This document shows, in pieces, positions 1-9,200 of a stretch of DNA of 25,148 nt. The position numbers and the translations under genes were made by a program. This DNA comes from a virus, in the IMG/VR virus record IMGVR_UViG_3300042371_000004, positions 1-25,148 of that record; one strand, written 5' to 3'. A model generated the notes under the pieces. The model ran no database searches, was not told the origin of the DNA, and worked only from the letters and a program-made list of their open reading frames with translations. Numbering within the stretch: the stretch's first letter is position 1; each line of letters opens with the position of its first letter.

Positions 1-1001
1 TTGCCGATGACGATTGAGTTAGTGTCACCGACAGCGGCAACATCGGATTCAAATCCAATGACTACATTGTTGCTGCCTGTAGTAAGCAAGTCACAAGCGT
101 AGCCACCCAATGCCGTATTACCCGCGCCTGTTGTTACTGCACCAAGCGAGTGTGCGCCCACAGCAGTATTGTTGGTTGCTGTTGTGGCAGCATCCATAGC
201 GTTACTACCGATTACAGTATTTCGGTGTCCTGAACAATTAGCACTTAGTGCCACATATCCGATTGCGGTACATCCGTATCCATTATTGCCATATCCTGCA
301 CTTGCTCCAATAGCAACTAAGAATTGACCGCCTACCTTATTTGCAGCACCTGCCGCAGAGCCGATAGCCGTAAGACCACCACCAAGATTGTTTGCACCGG
401 CATTAAAACCAATTGCAATGCAGTTTGCGGCGTTGTTGGAAGTTCCTGCATTGCCACCTACAAAAACATTGTTTACGCCTGTGTTAGAAACTCCTGAACC
501 GGGACCAATGGAAACTAGATTATTGGATTTATTTTGGTACGCCGCTTGATACCCAAACGCTAATACTGTGCTACCCGTGTTTACATCTGCCGCTTGAACA
601 CCAATAGCAGTAACAGATGTTCCCGTGTTGTTGCCAAGCGCAAGCCGACCGATTGCAATGTTGGTATCGAAGTCTCCCGCACCACGACCAATCTTGTGTC
701 CGTTGATATAGGAGTCTTTAGCAACACCCACACCACCAGCAACAATGACTGCACCTGTGACAGACGATGTCGATGCGGTTGTGCTTGTCCCCGTAAGGAC
801 TCCGCTGAAAGCCCCAGTAGTTGAAGAGATACCGGCGGAGAATGTGTTGAGTCCCGTAAAGGTGTTTGTGCTAAGAGTTGCACTAGTAACCGAAGTACTT
901 CTGCTAGATGCTGAAATTAAAGTTTGCAACGAAGACAAATAGTCTTGCTGTTTAGTACTTAATACTTTTGGTTTTTGTTGTAATCGTTTGTTTGTGGCCA
1001 T
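1..1001 (-). CDS. Tail fibre protein with YadA-head-like repeats (3' end outside window)
   Basis: The ATG at 1001-999 opens a frame that reads through to position 1 without a stop, giving 333 residues; the C-terminus lies outside the window. Residues 1-110 are Ser/Thr-rich and contain the segments AVIVAGGVGVAKDSYING and KIGRGAGDFDT. From about residue 114 the protein is a string of roughly 14-15-residue repeats of the form (I/V)A(I/V)GxxAxxxNTG, for example IAIGRLALGNNTG, TAIGVQAADVNTG, TAIGYVALSAN and TAVGAHSLGAV. At least 13 units are visible. This pattern is that of the left-handed beta-roll of YadA-type adhesin heads, which also occurs in phage fibres. The likely role is a trimeric receptor-binding fibre. 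The start overlaps the preceding stop codon as TAATG and has no clear Shine-Dalgarno sequence, so translation is probably coupled. Confidence 0.85.
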   Translation of the reverse strand, partial: MATNKRLQQKPKVLSTKQQDYLSSLQTLISASSRSTSVTSATLSTNTFTGLNTFSAGISSTTGAFSGVLTGTSTTASTSSVTGAVIVAGGVGVAKDSYINGHKIGRGAGDFDTNIAIGRLALGNNTGTSVTAIGVQAADVNTGSTVLAFGYQAAYQNKSNNLVSIGPGSGVSNTGVNNVFVGGNAGTSNNAANCIAIGFNAGANNLGGGLTAIGSAAGAANKVGGQFLVAIGASAGYGNNGYGCTAIGYVALSANCSGHRNTVIGSNAMDAATTATNNTAVGAHSLGAVTTGAGNTALGGYACDLLTTGSNNVVIGFESDVAAVGDTNSIVIG

Positions 1002-1303
1002 TAGGCAAACACCCGGTATGGGATGGACGGCTCAGGGGTAAAGGTCGGCAAAGCCGTGACCTGTTCAGGGGTCAACTCGATCATGGCGCGGATGTTGGTG
1101 TGCCAACGGGTGTCACCGGGACTGAGGATGTTGCCCTCGCTGTCGGTCTTGGGTGGGATGGCACCGATGTGGTCAATGGAGATCCCTTCAGTAGGAACCA
1201 CCATGACCTCCCCTTCGTGATCTGTGGTCTCCTGGGCAAGGCCAGCAGCGATGAGGATGTCTTCCATAGCGGACTCTGTGGGGGTGCGGAGCATATAGTC
1301 CAT
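1001..1303 (-). CDS. Hypothetical 100-residue phage protein between two fibre genes
   Basis: This complete 100-residue frame begins MDYMLRTPTESAMEDILIAAG and ends TFTPEPSIPYRVFA. The middle (GISIDHIGAIPP, then DTRWHTNIRAMIELT) reads like a small beta-rich virion accessory protein. I cannot assign it to a named family and see no membrane segment or catalytic motif. It starts five bases after the stop of the upstream head-spike-fibre gene with no obvious Shine-Dalgarno sequence, and its TAA shares its last base with the ATG of the next fibre. Translation is therefore probably re-initiated from gene to gene. Its place between two fibre genes suggests a fibre-associated or assembly role, which is inference only. 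Confidence 0.75.
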   Translation of the reverse strand: MDYMLRTPTESAMEDILIAAGLAQETTDHEGEVMVVPTEGISIDHIGAIPPKTDSEGNILSPGDTRWHTNIRAMIELTPEQVTALPTFTPEPSIPYRVFA

Positions 1304-1308
1304 AGTGT

Positions 1309-2565
1309 TTAGGTTGTCAATGAGTCAAGTTCGTTAAGTGTGAATGCGCGAGGCCAATACTTAACCTTTGCAATTCTGACGGATGACGCAAATGCGGATT
1401 GAGTAAGCGTAAATGCCGCTACCCCGCTAATGTTCAGAGTTGAGACATCGCTGTAGTTGTTCTGTGTGGGCGAACCACTCGATGCAGAACTTTTAAGTGA
1501 TTGACGCAGGAATGTGTTGCCGCCGCAAGACATTGCGTGTCGAAATCTGGTTGTTCCGGAAGGAATAGTCCATCCCGCTCCCACGGGCAATTCAAAAACG
1601 TATCCTGCATTAACTAAACCGCGATAACCCTGCGGCGCATCGCCTTGGCGGTACTGCCAACCGAAACGACTTCCTGCTGTGTTTGATGTGCTGAAGCCAC
1701 CCATCGGGTAACTTGTTGTACCAACGTAAGTGACCGCTTGATCGACAAACAAGGTGCCTTCTGCTGTGTTGAAGTTTCCGCCAGCAGACCAACCAGCAAA
1801 GTCAGTTAGGTAGCACATATCCGCATTCCGCGTGACCTGACTTGCAACGGTGGCAACGTAACTTGATGCACCGCTACCGGCTTCCAGTTGTGCGCCCCAA
1901 ATTTCAATTGCGTCTCCGCTTGTAACGACACGAAATCCGACACGCTGCGCAGCGGTTGTAGCCGCAAACGAGTACCGCACCCATGATGATGTAATCGCTT
2001 GTGTGGTGTAGGTTGAGCCGTTGTCGAGCGTGTATTGAATGTTGCCGGTGCCTGTAACTCTGCGTAGCCAAACACTCAACGTGCGAGAAGCCGAAGTCCC
2101 GATTGCGGCCGAACTAATGATAGTTCCATTACCCGCGCTTGCGGTAATTTGTAGCGCGGTCGCGTCATTGCGCGGGCTAGTGTTGTTGGTGCTTGTGCGC
2201 GTGAGGTTTGTATCAGCCCAATTGTTGTTGGTTCCGCCCGTTGTAGCAAATGTCTCACTAAAGTTGAGAAGATTTGTTGCTTGCCCCTCAATCAGCAACC
2301 CACGCAACGCAAGCGTTGCCGGGTCATAGTCAAAGCGCGCCTTGGTGGGATCGTTGGTAGCCGCTGCGCCCATCACTGTGACGTACCCGCTGCTGTTGAT
2401 GTAAGTAGCAGTAGTACTTCGCGTAAATGTCAGCCTTGAGTCCAACACACCCGTAGTAAAATCAAGGTTCAGCGTAGAGCCATCGCCAAGACTATTCATT
2501 GTCAGCATGTCACCCATAGCACCGCGAGACATGGGACGGTGGAAGCGGCCGAGGAGACTTCGCAT
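1309..2565 (-). CDS. Fibre protein with head-spike-fibre and jelly-roll domains
   Basis: The protein has 418 residues. After a short N-terminus, residues about 30-105 carry the recurring phage signature LDFTTGVLDSRLTFTRSTTA ... ARFDYDPATLALRGLLIEGQ ... TNLL, found in proteins annotated as phage head spike fibre domain. Residues about 105-240 look like a carbohydrate-binding-type jelly roll that ends with the typical strand AIEIWGAQLEAGSGASSYVA. The last ~170 residues resemble a concanavalin A/LamG-like sandwich (TLFVDQAV ... RIAKVKYWPRAFTLNELDSL). The likely role is a surface-exposed glycan- or cell-binding decoration. The ATG at 2565 has a weak AGG seven bases upstream. An internal Met just before SLGDGSTLNLDF would be an alternative start that removes a basic 22-residue leader. 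Confidence 0.8.
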   Translation of the reverse strand: MRSLLGRFHRPMSRGAMGDMLTMNSLGDGSTLNLDFTTGVLDSRLTFTRSTTATYINSSGYVTVMGAAATNDPTKARFDYDPATLALRGLLIEGQATNLLNFSETFATTGGTNNNWADTNLTRTSTNNTSPRNDATALQITASAGNGTIISSAAIGTSASRTLSVWLRRVTGTGNIQYTLDNGSTYTTQAITSSWVRYSFAATTAAQRVGFRVVTSGDAIEIWGAQLEAGSGASSYVATVASQVTRNADMCYLTDFAGWSAGGNFNTAEGTLFVDQAVTYVGTTSYPMGGFSTSNTAGSRFGWQYRQGDAPQGYRGLVNAGYVFELPVGAGWTIPSGTTRFRHAMSCGGNTFLRQSLKSSASSGSPTQNNYSDVSTLNISGVAAFTLTQSAFASSVRIAKVKYWPRAFTLNELDSLTT

Positions 2566-2580
2566 AGGTGTGCCTGTCGA

Positions 2581-3117
2581 TCAGAGGAATGAATGGAAGG
2601 CGTTCAACGTGCCGCTGCTTGACTTGCATTGAATGGTGATGTAGCGGTGACCAATCGTGTCGATGACCGCGTGAGCAGCAGGAGTACCAAGGATGGCAGC
2701 AGTGCCTGGGCTGTACAGGTTCACGGTCGGTACGCCCGAAGCAGCAGTCAACCCGTGGAAGAAGTACTGAGCAGTACCCTCAAACGTCACGGTCGGGATG
2801 CTGCCTGACGTTGCGTTGTAAGCAGGGGTCAACTCGGCGAGCAGGTTGGGGACGTACAGATCCACGCCGCTTGCCTGAGTGTACACAGACCAACCAATGA
2901 CGCGGATGCCAAGACCCGTCGCGTTGTTCGCCGTGTGGTACGGGGTCAACCGCAACAGGCTCGGCTTGTCGCCAGCACTTGACGGGATGAGGAAGGTCGT
3001 GCCTGTCGTTGCAGGGATGGTCAGGGTAGGGACAGCAGCCAAGTAGGCCGTGCCAGCCGCTGCTGAACTAATGCGGTACGAGGGCTGTTCGGTAGCGATA
3101 GTAATGTCAGTAGCCAT
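2581..3117 (-). CDS. Hypothetical virion-associated protein, 178 residues
   Basis: I do not recognise this family. The 178-residue protein is rich in Ala, Thr, Ser, Gly and Pro, with alternating hydrophobic strands (TLTIPATTGTTFLIPSSAG; IRVIGWSVYTQ; VDLYVPNLLAEL), no charged helices and no signal peptide. This is the look of an all-beta decoration or minor structural protein. Its size and style recall the cement protein at 21285-21782, but I cannot align the two by eye. It starts with ATG preceded by AAAGGAACACT, a good ribosome binding site that overlaps the stop codon of the upstream membrane-protein gene. It lies between that gene and the head-spike-type fibre, consistent with a late structural product. 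Confidence 0.75.
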   Translation of the reverse strand: MATDITIATEQPSYRISSAAAGTAYLAAVPTLTIPATTGTTFLIPSSAGDKPSLLRLTPYHTANNATGLGIRVIGWSVYTQASGVDLYVPNLLAELTPAYNATSGSIPTVTFEGTAQYFFHGLTAASGVPTVNLYSPGTAAILGTPAAHAVIDTIGHRYITIQCKSSSGTLNAFHSFL

Positions 3118-3126
3118 AGTGTTCCT

Positions 3127-3351
3127 TTAGGTAAATGCGCGAATTAAGAAACTAGCAGCGAGGCTCATGCCGGCTCCAATAGCCGCTGACCAACCGAGCA
3201 TGTAGCCGCGTGAGTATTCAAGAGATCGGATGCGCTCGTCGTGTTCCTTCAGAGCAGCCGAGTGTTGAGTGTGCATTGATAGCAACGAATCCACCTTGCC
3301 TTCTAGGCGACCAATGGCGAGAAACAGTTCTTCGTTGTGAGAGGAGGTCAT
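3127..3351 (-). CDS. Small coiled-coil protein with one C-terminal membrane segment (holin- or spanin-like candidate)
   Basis: The frame gives 74 residues from the ATG at 3351. The same frame is open upstream to a TTG at 3375, but ATG is the more likely start. Residues about 7-45 form an amphipathic heptad-like helix (EELFLAIGRLEGKVDSLL, then KEHDERIRSLE). Residues about 49-70 (GYMLGWSAAIGAGMSLAASF) form a single hydrophobic membrane span, followed by the short tail LIRAFT. Soluble coiled coil plus C-terminal membrane anchor is seen in XhlA-type lysis-associated proteins and some small phage membrane proteins. No endolysin is visible nearby, so a lysis role is only a possibility. The upstream ribosome binding site is weak, and a tiny frame ends ten bases before this ATG. 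Confidence 0.7.
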   Translation of the reverse strand: MTSSHNEELFLAIGRLEGKVDSLLSMHTQHSAALKEHDERIRSLEYSRGYMLGWSAAIGAGMSLAASFLIRAFT

Positions 3352-3361
3352 GTGTGATTCT

Positions 3362-3418
3362 TTACGCTGATGCAATTGCTAATTCAAATCCGAATACACC
3401 GCCTAGGTTCTTGATCAT
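3362..3418 (-). CDS. Possible 18-residue micro-ORF coupled to the preceding gene
   Basis: The ATG shares its A with the last base of the upstream TAA (TAATG), exactly the arrangement used at 1001-1003. The frame encodes MIKNLGGVFGFELAIASA, a short, mostly hydrophobic peptide, and stops ten bases before the ATG of the coiled-coil membrane protein. It could be a genuine micro-gene, a coupling element that carries ribosomes to the weakly initiated downstream gene, or chance. Only its position and junction support it. Confidence 0.3.
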   Translation of the reverse strand: MIKNLGGVFGFELAIASA

Positions 3419-3675
3419 TAACAGTCCGTGGCGTTGGCAAATTCTGGCAAAGTTTTAAGATACTCGTAGGCTTGCCTAAATACTGATTCGTTTGGATCAT
3501 GCACAAATCCACAAACCATCCCAGATATTTTTAACCCATCTTTTGTATCAAAAATATCTACAACTAAATTCATTGTGTTTTTATTTCCACTTAATGAATT
3601 TACTTTGATGTATGCATTATTAAAATCTAAAGTTTTTCCAAGATACAAAACATGTTGTGTTTTAGATAAAGCCAT
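3418..3675 (-). CDS. Hypothetical 85-residue protein downstream of the tailspike
   Basis: The product is an 85-residue soluble protein, MALSKTQHVLYLGK... with the core FNNAYIKVNSLSGNKNTMNL and the end FRQAYEYLKTLPEFANATDC. As far as I recall, small proteins with an AYI(R/K)V..(V/L)SGNK core and a QAYE.LKTLPEF ending accompany tail genes in many environmental phages, but no function is known to me. It starts nine bases after the tailspike stop with AAAGG as a ribosome binding site. Its codon use is AT-rich like the distal tailspike, so it may have travelled with the tailspike beta-helix as one cassette. A chaperone or structural role for the spike is possible but unsupported. Confidence 0.75.
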   Translation of the reverse strand: MALSKTQHVLYLGKTLDFNNAYIKVNSLSGNKNTMNLVVDIFDTKDGLKISGMVCGFVHDPNESVFRQAYEYLKTLPEFANATDC

Positions 3676-3684
3676 TTTTCACCT

Positions 3685-6162
3685 TTATGAAATGTCGCAG
3701 ATTGTGCAATACCAGTTGCTTCCTTGTTTTTTAGCAAACAATACATCACCACTCGTTGCAAGAAAATCAACTCCTACATTTCCTTTTAGCGATGACCCAG
3801 TAAAATCAAATGTTGTGTTTGCATCGTTTACCCTTACTGTTATTTCTTGTCCGTCAACTCCATTTGTAAAATCTGTTATGCTAGTAGCAACTGTGTTTGC
3901 AGTTACAAACTCAGTAACATATTGAACTGTTGGAGTTGCACTGTTAACAGTAAGCGTTACTTCCGGCTGGGAAATGATTATTGGTTGCGAATAATTTGTT
4001 AGGCCCGAAGTAAAATACAAACCCAATCTTCCAAATGTCACAAGATTTTTATGTCTTAGTGTCGTGTTGTAATTTGCAATATCAGCAGAATTAATTGCAC
4101 CAGCATTGTAATTAACAAAGTTGCAATTTTGAACTAACCCAGTAATTGGTGTTGCCGTACTACGGATACAAAAGGGTGCAGTTCCACCAACAGGATTAAA
4201 CGCTCTGCTTTGATTGATTATAGAAATATTGTCAATTAATACATTTGTTAAATCAGTTTGTAATGTTATTACTGCTTCACAAGTACCTGCTATTCTTGAA
4301 GCATCAAGGATAACTCCATTTTTAATTACTGTATTAGTTGATTTTCCTACACTCATGCAACCATTACTAGCAGTTAAAAGATTTGCATTGCTAAAATAAA
4401 ATCCATCTAAAACAATATTTTTATGTGGTGATGCAGCAGAAGCATGACTCATTAAACTAAAGCAAGGCGAAAGACACCCATAAATAGATATGTTTGATAA
4501 ACAAACATTTTCTACCCCAACTTCATTTGCGATTACTGCTGGTATGGAGATTAAGGCAGATGCTGTTGCAAACAAACTTGTAGTTTGATTTACAACTGTA
4601 AAATTATTAACCGTTATGTTTTTTACAACACCTAAATTATTTCCACCGACATATGTTGGAGATACAGCAGACATATATAATGCAATATTGTGACAATTAT
4701 CAACCAATACATTGTTTATTGTTACTGTATCTACACCGTACAAACCTAAAGGAAATGCGGCCCCATACATTCCTCCAATAGTTTGTGAATTTGTAATTAC
4801 AAGGTTTTTGGTATTTTTGAATAAATATATTGCGTGATCCAAATCAGTATCCGAACAGTTGTTCCACAAGCAATTATTTATAGTAATATTTGTTGTTTCT
4901 TCCCAATAAATACCCGAAATATTTACGCCATCAAATGTTGTGTTTTCAATTAAAATGTTCTTGTTTCCAGTTCCTAGTGTTGTTGAACCAGTACTTTGAA
5001 AATTTATTGGTTGATAAAAATCGTTACCGAAATAACAATTCTTAATTACAACATTTTCAACATCAGTTAAAAGTAAACCGTATCTAAAATTTGTAACTAT
5101 GGTGGTAAGACTTCCAAAATAAGGAGCGGAACATTTTGGATTTTTCCCGGGAAAATCTGCCGTATTACAGTAAGAATCAAACGCTGCGTCGGAATTACCA
5201 TATCTAGAAACAGTGTCATAACAAACAAACCTTAATCCATCAACAGTTAAATTGTCAACATTTGTTCCTGTAATAAAGCCAGTAGCATTAGATAAAGACG
5301 ATCTAGCAGAACAAGCAATGGTTGCTCCATTAGAAATAATGCTAATACCATTTGTGTTTGATACAGACAAAGCACCAGTAGAACTAATTCGGTAACTATT
5401 GGCTGTTTTTGGAATTAGTAATGTTCCGCATCCAATTGAAACAAGTGAGGCTATTGCATTTTGAAATGCTGTCGTATCATCGGTCACCCCATCCCCTACC
5501 GCGCCAAAGTCATTGACACTGACCGTGTCACGCAACTTGGAAAGCACCGTTCGTGCGATAGATGATGCAGAAGAATTGCGGTATCCAACTAAACCAGCAC
5601 CTGCGGCAGCAACCGTCGATACAGCCAAATCAGTGCGAAGCGCAGTATCCGTACCTGAGCCGGCTGAAACAATTGGCAAACCGTTTGCGTCAAATACCAA
5701 ATACTTATTTGATCTTCCGGAAACTGGCGGCAACTCCATGTCAAGGCTCAAGCCGTCAGAGATCGGGATCTTGATAGACCGTGTCAACTCGTCAGCCATC
5801 TGCTGAATCTGAATCGTTGCCCGGTCAAGCGCGTCCGTGATGACTTCGGGGTAGAAGCCACCCTGATTGGTCAGGTCGGTCGGTTGCAGGTTCGCAATGT
5901 CCGAGGTGATCACCATCGTGAACCCGGTCGCCAGTACGGCGAGGAGCGTCACGTTGCCACCGGGGTTGCTGTCTTGGTCGGTGTTCAATGACACCGTGTA
6001 GTCGGTGTTCAGTATGAGCGTTGACTCAAGTCCTGTTGAAGAGTCAGCGCGAACAACCTGCAAGTTTGAAGCAGCAAATATCTTGAAAGCGAATGGAAAT
6101 ACGGTCGCTGTGCTTGTGCCTATAAACGGCCCAGCGATTCGTACTGTTGAACTAATCGTCAT
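3685..6162 (-). CDS. Tailspike: T7-fibre-like N-terminal anchor plus pectate-lyase-type beta-helix
   Basis: The protein has 825 residues. Residues 1 to about 140 (MTISSTVRIAGPFIGTSTAT, FPFAFKIFAASNLQVV, NTDYTVSLNTDQDSNPGG, and the helix ALDRATIQIQQMADELTRSI) match the virion-binding N-terminal domain of T7-type tail fibres. A linker leads to NDFGAVGDGVTDDTTAFQNA at about residue 217; GDGVTDD (223-229) is the entry motif of pectate-lyase-like right-handed beta-helix domains. Residues about 235-740 are Asn/Thr/Val-rich repeating coils (for example ENVVIKNCYFGN, KNILIENTTFDGV), as expected of a trimeric spike that binds or cleaves capsule or O-antigen. The last ~85 residues form a separate C-terminal domain. 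Catalytic residues cannot be named by eye. GC drops sharply just after the entry motif, suggesting module exchange. The ATG has AGGAG eight bases upstream. Confidence 0.9.
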   Translation of the reverse strand: MTISSTVRIAGPFIGTSTATVFPFAFKIFAASNLQVVRADSSTGLESTLILNTDYTVSLNTDQDSNPGGNVTLLAVLATGFTMVITSDIANLQPTDLTNQGGFYPEVITDALDRATIQIQQMADELTRSIKIPISDGLSLDMELPPVSGRSNKYLVFDANGLPIVSAGSGTDTALRTDLAVSTVAAAGAGLVGYRNSSASSIARTVLSKLRDTVSVNDFGAVGDGVTDDTTAFQNAIASLVSIGCGTLLIPKTANSYRISSTGALSVSNTNGISIISNGATIACSARSSLSNATGFITGTNVDNLTVDGLRFVCYDTVSRYGNSDAAFDSYCNTADFPGKNPKCSAPYFGSLTTIVTNFRYGLLLTDVENVVIKNCYFGNDFYQPINFQSTGSTTLGTGNKNILIENTTFDGVNISGIYWEETTNITINNCLWNNCSDTDLDHAIYLFKNTKNLVITNSQTIGGMYGAAFPLGLYGVDTVTINNVLVDNCHNIALYMSAVSPTYVGGNNLGVVKNITVNNFTVVNQTTSLFATASALISIPAVIANEVGVENVCLSNISIYGCLSPCFSLMSHASAASPHKNIVLDGFYFSNANLLTASNGCMSVGKSTNTVIKNGVILDASRIAGTCEAVITLQTDLTNVLIDNISIINQSRAFNPVGGTAPFCIRSTATPITGLVQNCNFVNYNAGAINSADIANYNTTLRHKNLVTFGRLGLYFTSGLTNYSQPIIISQPEVTLTVNSATPTVQYVTEFVTANTVATSITDFTNGVDGQEITVRVNDANTTFDFTGSSLKGNVGVDFLATSGDVLFAKKQGSNWYCTICDIS

Positions 6163-6210
6163 GGACTTGGCTCCTAAAGGTTGCTGAAAGAATATTCATT
6201 TGCATGTTCC

Positions 6211-6222
6211 ATACGGGTACTA
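6211..6222 (-). repeat. Intergenic 12-bp motif, copy 1
   Basis: On the minus strand this reads TAGTACCCGTAT and begins immediately after the TGA of the giant ejection-protein gene. It is in the 60-base gap before the tailspike. An identical 12-mer stands at the end of the portal gene (23863-23874). Possible roles are a promoter element, an RNA-processing site or a protein-binding site. See the matching finding. Confidence 0.4.
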
Positions 6223-9200
6223 TCACTTCTTCTTACTCTCTGCGCTTGGCACTCCGGTGATCAGTCCGCGCATGTAGTCAATTGCTCCGGTCGGCTCAAT
6301 CTTCCCGCGCTCGACTTCCATTTGGTAACCGATTGGACGACCGAGGACAGACACGGGAACTCCGGTTGCATTCGTAATGAGTGTCAACACATCGCGCACG
6401 TTTCTGCCTTCAAGTTCTTTGTCATCAGATGCAAGGTTGACAATGGCTTTGCCAACACCAACAGTCGATGCCTCAAGCGAACCAACCGATGGGCTGCTTG
6501 TGATTCGGTCGTCGTACGTCTTATCGGTAAACCCTGCCGACAACGCGGTGTAGGCGGCTGACCCGAACGGAACCATTGCCGCTCCCGCCCGTACTTGGCT
6601 ACCGAAGAACCAGTCAGCAACATCGTCAAGGTATCCATCGTCATCATTGTCCCACCCAGCACCAAGGGAACGAGCAATAGCGTCTGCCACCAAAGTCGGG
6701 GCAAGGAACCCAAGCATGTAGATTGACACCAACTTGCCCTTGTTGCCGCGCCAGCCAAGGTCGCGCAACACCTTGACATACTCGTCAGTATTCAGGTTGG
6801 CAAGCATGTTGAAGTAACCCGTGAATTGCACAAAGGTCTTGTAGAACGGCGAGCCAACCTCAAAGGCTGCAACGTCCTCTGCCGACATGCTTCCCTGCGT
6901 CGAACGGACGGCAGCGTCAGCCTGTTGGATAGCCTCAGCCTGTGCCTCGCTGTCAGAAAGAGTAGTACGAATTTCTGACAGCACTTGGTTGTACTTGCCG
7001 TTCCAAGTCACGATGTCAACAAAGTTTTGAAACGCTGACTGTAGGAAGTAACCGTGATGCTGCGACCACTTCTGAATCTTGTCGAACTTGTTGGGGTTCA
7101 ACAGCAGGTCGTTCATTTGATCTTGAATCTCAAAGATTTGCGAGTGCATGCGCTCGTTCATAAACGGAGACAATCCGGCAATTGCCTCGGCGGTCTTTCG
7201 TGGACTTGCAAGGTAAGTAAGCAGCGAGTCCTTCAACGCGCCTTTCGACACCTTGAGCGCAGATGGGAACAACCCGGTCACCTGCTGCAATGCGTTTCGC
7301 AGGTTAGCAAACATAATTGCCATGCCTGTGCGCGAGCGCAAAACGCGCCAAAATTTGTCAACGGCCTTATTTCTACCAGGCTCGTTTGTTGACTGACGGG
7401 CGGTTCGGTTCAGCCAAGGCAGCAACATGAACTCGACAACGGTCGGGTCAATGCGGCTTAACTTGTCAGCGAACCCACGGTTGTTGACAATGCGTAGCGC
7501 GTCCTTGATAGCCGGCTGGATGTTGGCAAACCGCAACACATCATCAATGTGCTTCGCCATCAACCGTACGTCGAGGCTCAGTGGCTTGTTGTACTCAACG
7601 CGACTCTTGGTGAATCCCATGCCTGTACTTGGCATAGATGACCGGAAATCTGCGTCGAGTTCCTCGGCCTTTGCCTGACGCTGCGCGTCACGAACAATTG
7701 CCGCGTCCGTCTTTGCAGGAACGTACCCACCTCGGTATGTGCCGAACGTGTTTGTGAACTGCGTTGCTTCAACTTCCTTGAAGTAGTAGCCGTACAGGTC
7801 GCGGTGCGCCTTCTGCGCGATTGGCTTTATTTCCTCGTTGAGATCCCACACCGATTGCAGGAAGTCAAAGTCATTCTTTGTCAACACGCCCTCGGCAATC
7901 ATCCGCTGAACAAACGAGTCCCAACGTGCTGTTTCAAGCGTTCCGTCACTGTTAAGTGACCCCCACCCACGACCAACTAGCAACTTCTTGTAGTTACTCT
8001 CGTTACCAGTGTGCAACATTGCGCCGAGCAGTTCAGCCTTACCAATGCCGCCGTTACCAACGCCGAACGTGTAATCGATTTCCGGTGATGTGATCTTGCC
8101 AACGGGCAGGTCAAGTGTGCTAACAAGGTCAACGAACCGCTTGACGTAGTTGTTGCGGTCTACTCGGTACGCGTTGACAGCGTCCTTTACAGGCCGATAG
8201 ATGTATTTGGTAAACGCACCAACGCCACCAGCACCGTCCGTTGCGTCTGCCCAGTTCTCGACTCGGCGCAGCAATGCCTTTGCGCTGTACAGATGGGCAG
8301 CAAACTTCTGCTTGGTTGTCAGTGCGCTCTTCTCGCCTGGTACGGTTGTTGGTACGCCAATCTCATTGAGTCGTGCGTCAAGTTCTGACAACACACCATC
8401 AAGCGCAATCTTCTTGCCGGCAACGGTGATCTGCTTGTCGCGTCGTGACTGCGCCCACAAAGCGTCAACGACATCGCGCAACATGCGGAAATCGTCCATT
8501 GACATCTGTGTGTAGTCCTGAACACCCGTACTTGCCTGACTGATCAGCGGTTCAATCTCTGCGTACAACTCAGGGTTGTATGCCTCAAGTTTCCTAATGT
8601 AGTCGGCAGGGTTCTTGCCAACCTTCCCAAACCCGTAGTACGACAGGATTGCCCGTGCAGCGTCAACCAAGTCCATGTTGCGCGATTTGGCAATCTTCTC
8701 GTCAGAACCGAAGAACTTCCGGAAGTCCTTGACAGCGGTGTCAACTTCCTCAAGGGACGAGGTCGCTTCCTTGACCAATTGGTTCTGCAAGACCTGCGCT
8801 TGCTTCGCACGAATGATGACCTGCTCCGGAGTCCGGTCGCCGTACTTTGCCTTGTACGCGTCAGCCTTGCCCTGTGCCTTCGTAGAGGCATCAGCAGCCT
8901 TGCTAGTGGCTTCGGCAACAGCGGTAGCCTCATCGACCCCCTTGGCGATCTGCTCGTTGTAGACCCGCGTGTAGGTCGATTTGGAGGCAGCGTCAGGGGT
9001 CTGTCTGTCTTTGTACGCCTCGGCAGCGTCACGGGAGGCTCGCGCCTCGGCAGCGGCGTACTCGCCTGGGGAGATATCGTCGATCTTCTTTGCGCCAACG
9101 ATCTGCCGCGCTGCTGCCTTGGCAGCGTCAATCATCACACGGACAGGCTGGGTTGCCTTGGCAATGAAACGCGCCTCAACGGCAACAAACCGCTCACGGG

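Noticed and set aside
1-6162. Diversity-generating retroelement, as in the related phage BPP-1
   Set aside because: No reverse transcriptase, no C-type-lectin Mtd-like gene and no template/variable repeat pair are visible in the window. The fibres here are beta-helix, jelly-roll and YadA-like.
6174-6212. 12-codon frame MEHANEYSFSNL in the gap before the tailspike
   Set aside because: It is too short, has no ribosome binding site of its own, and its composition looks like chance. Its ATG is partly made by the repeated 12-bp motif.
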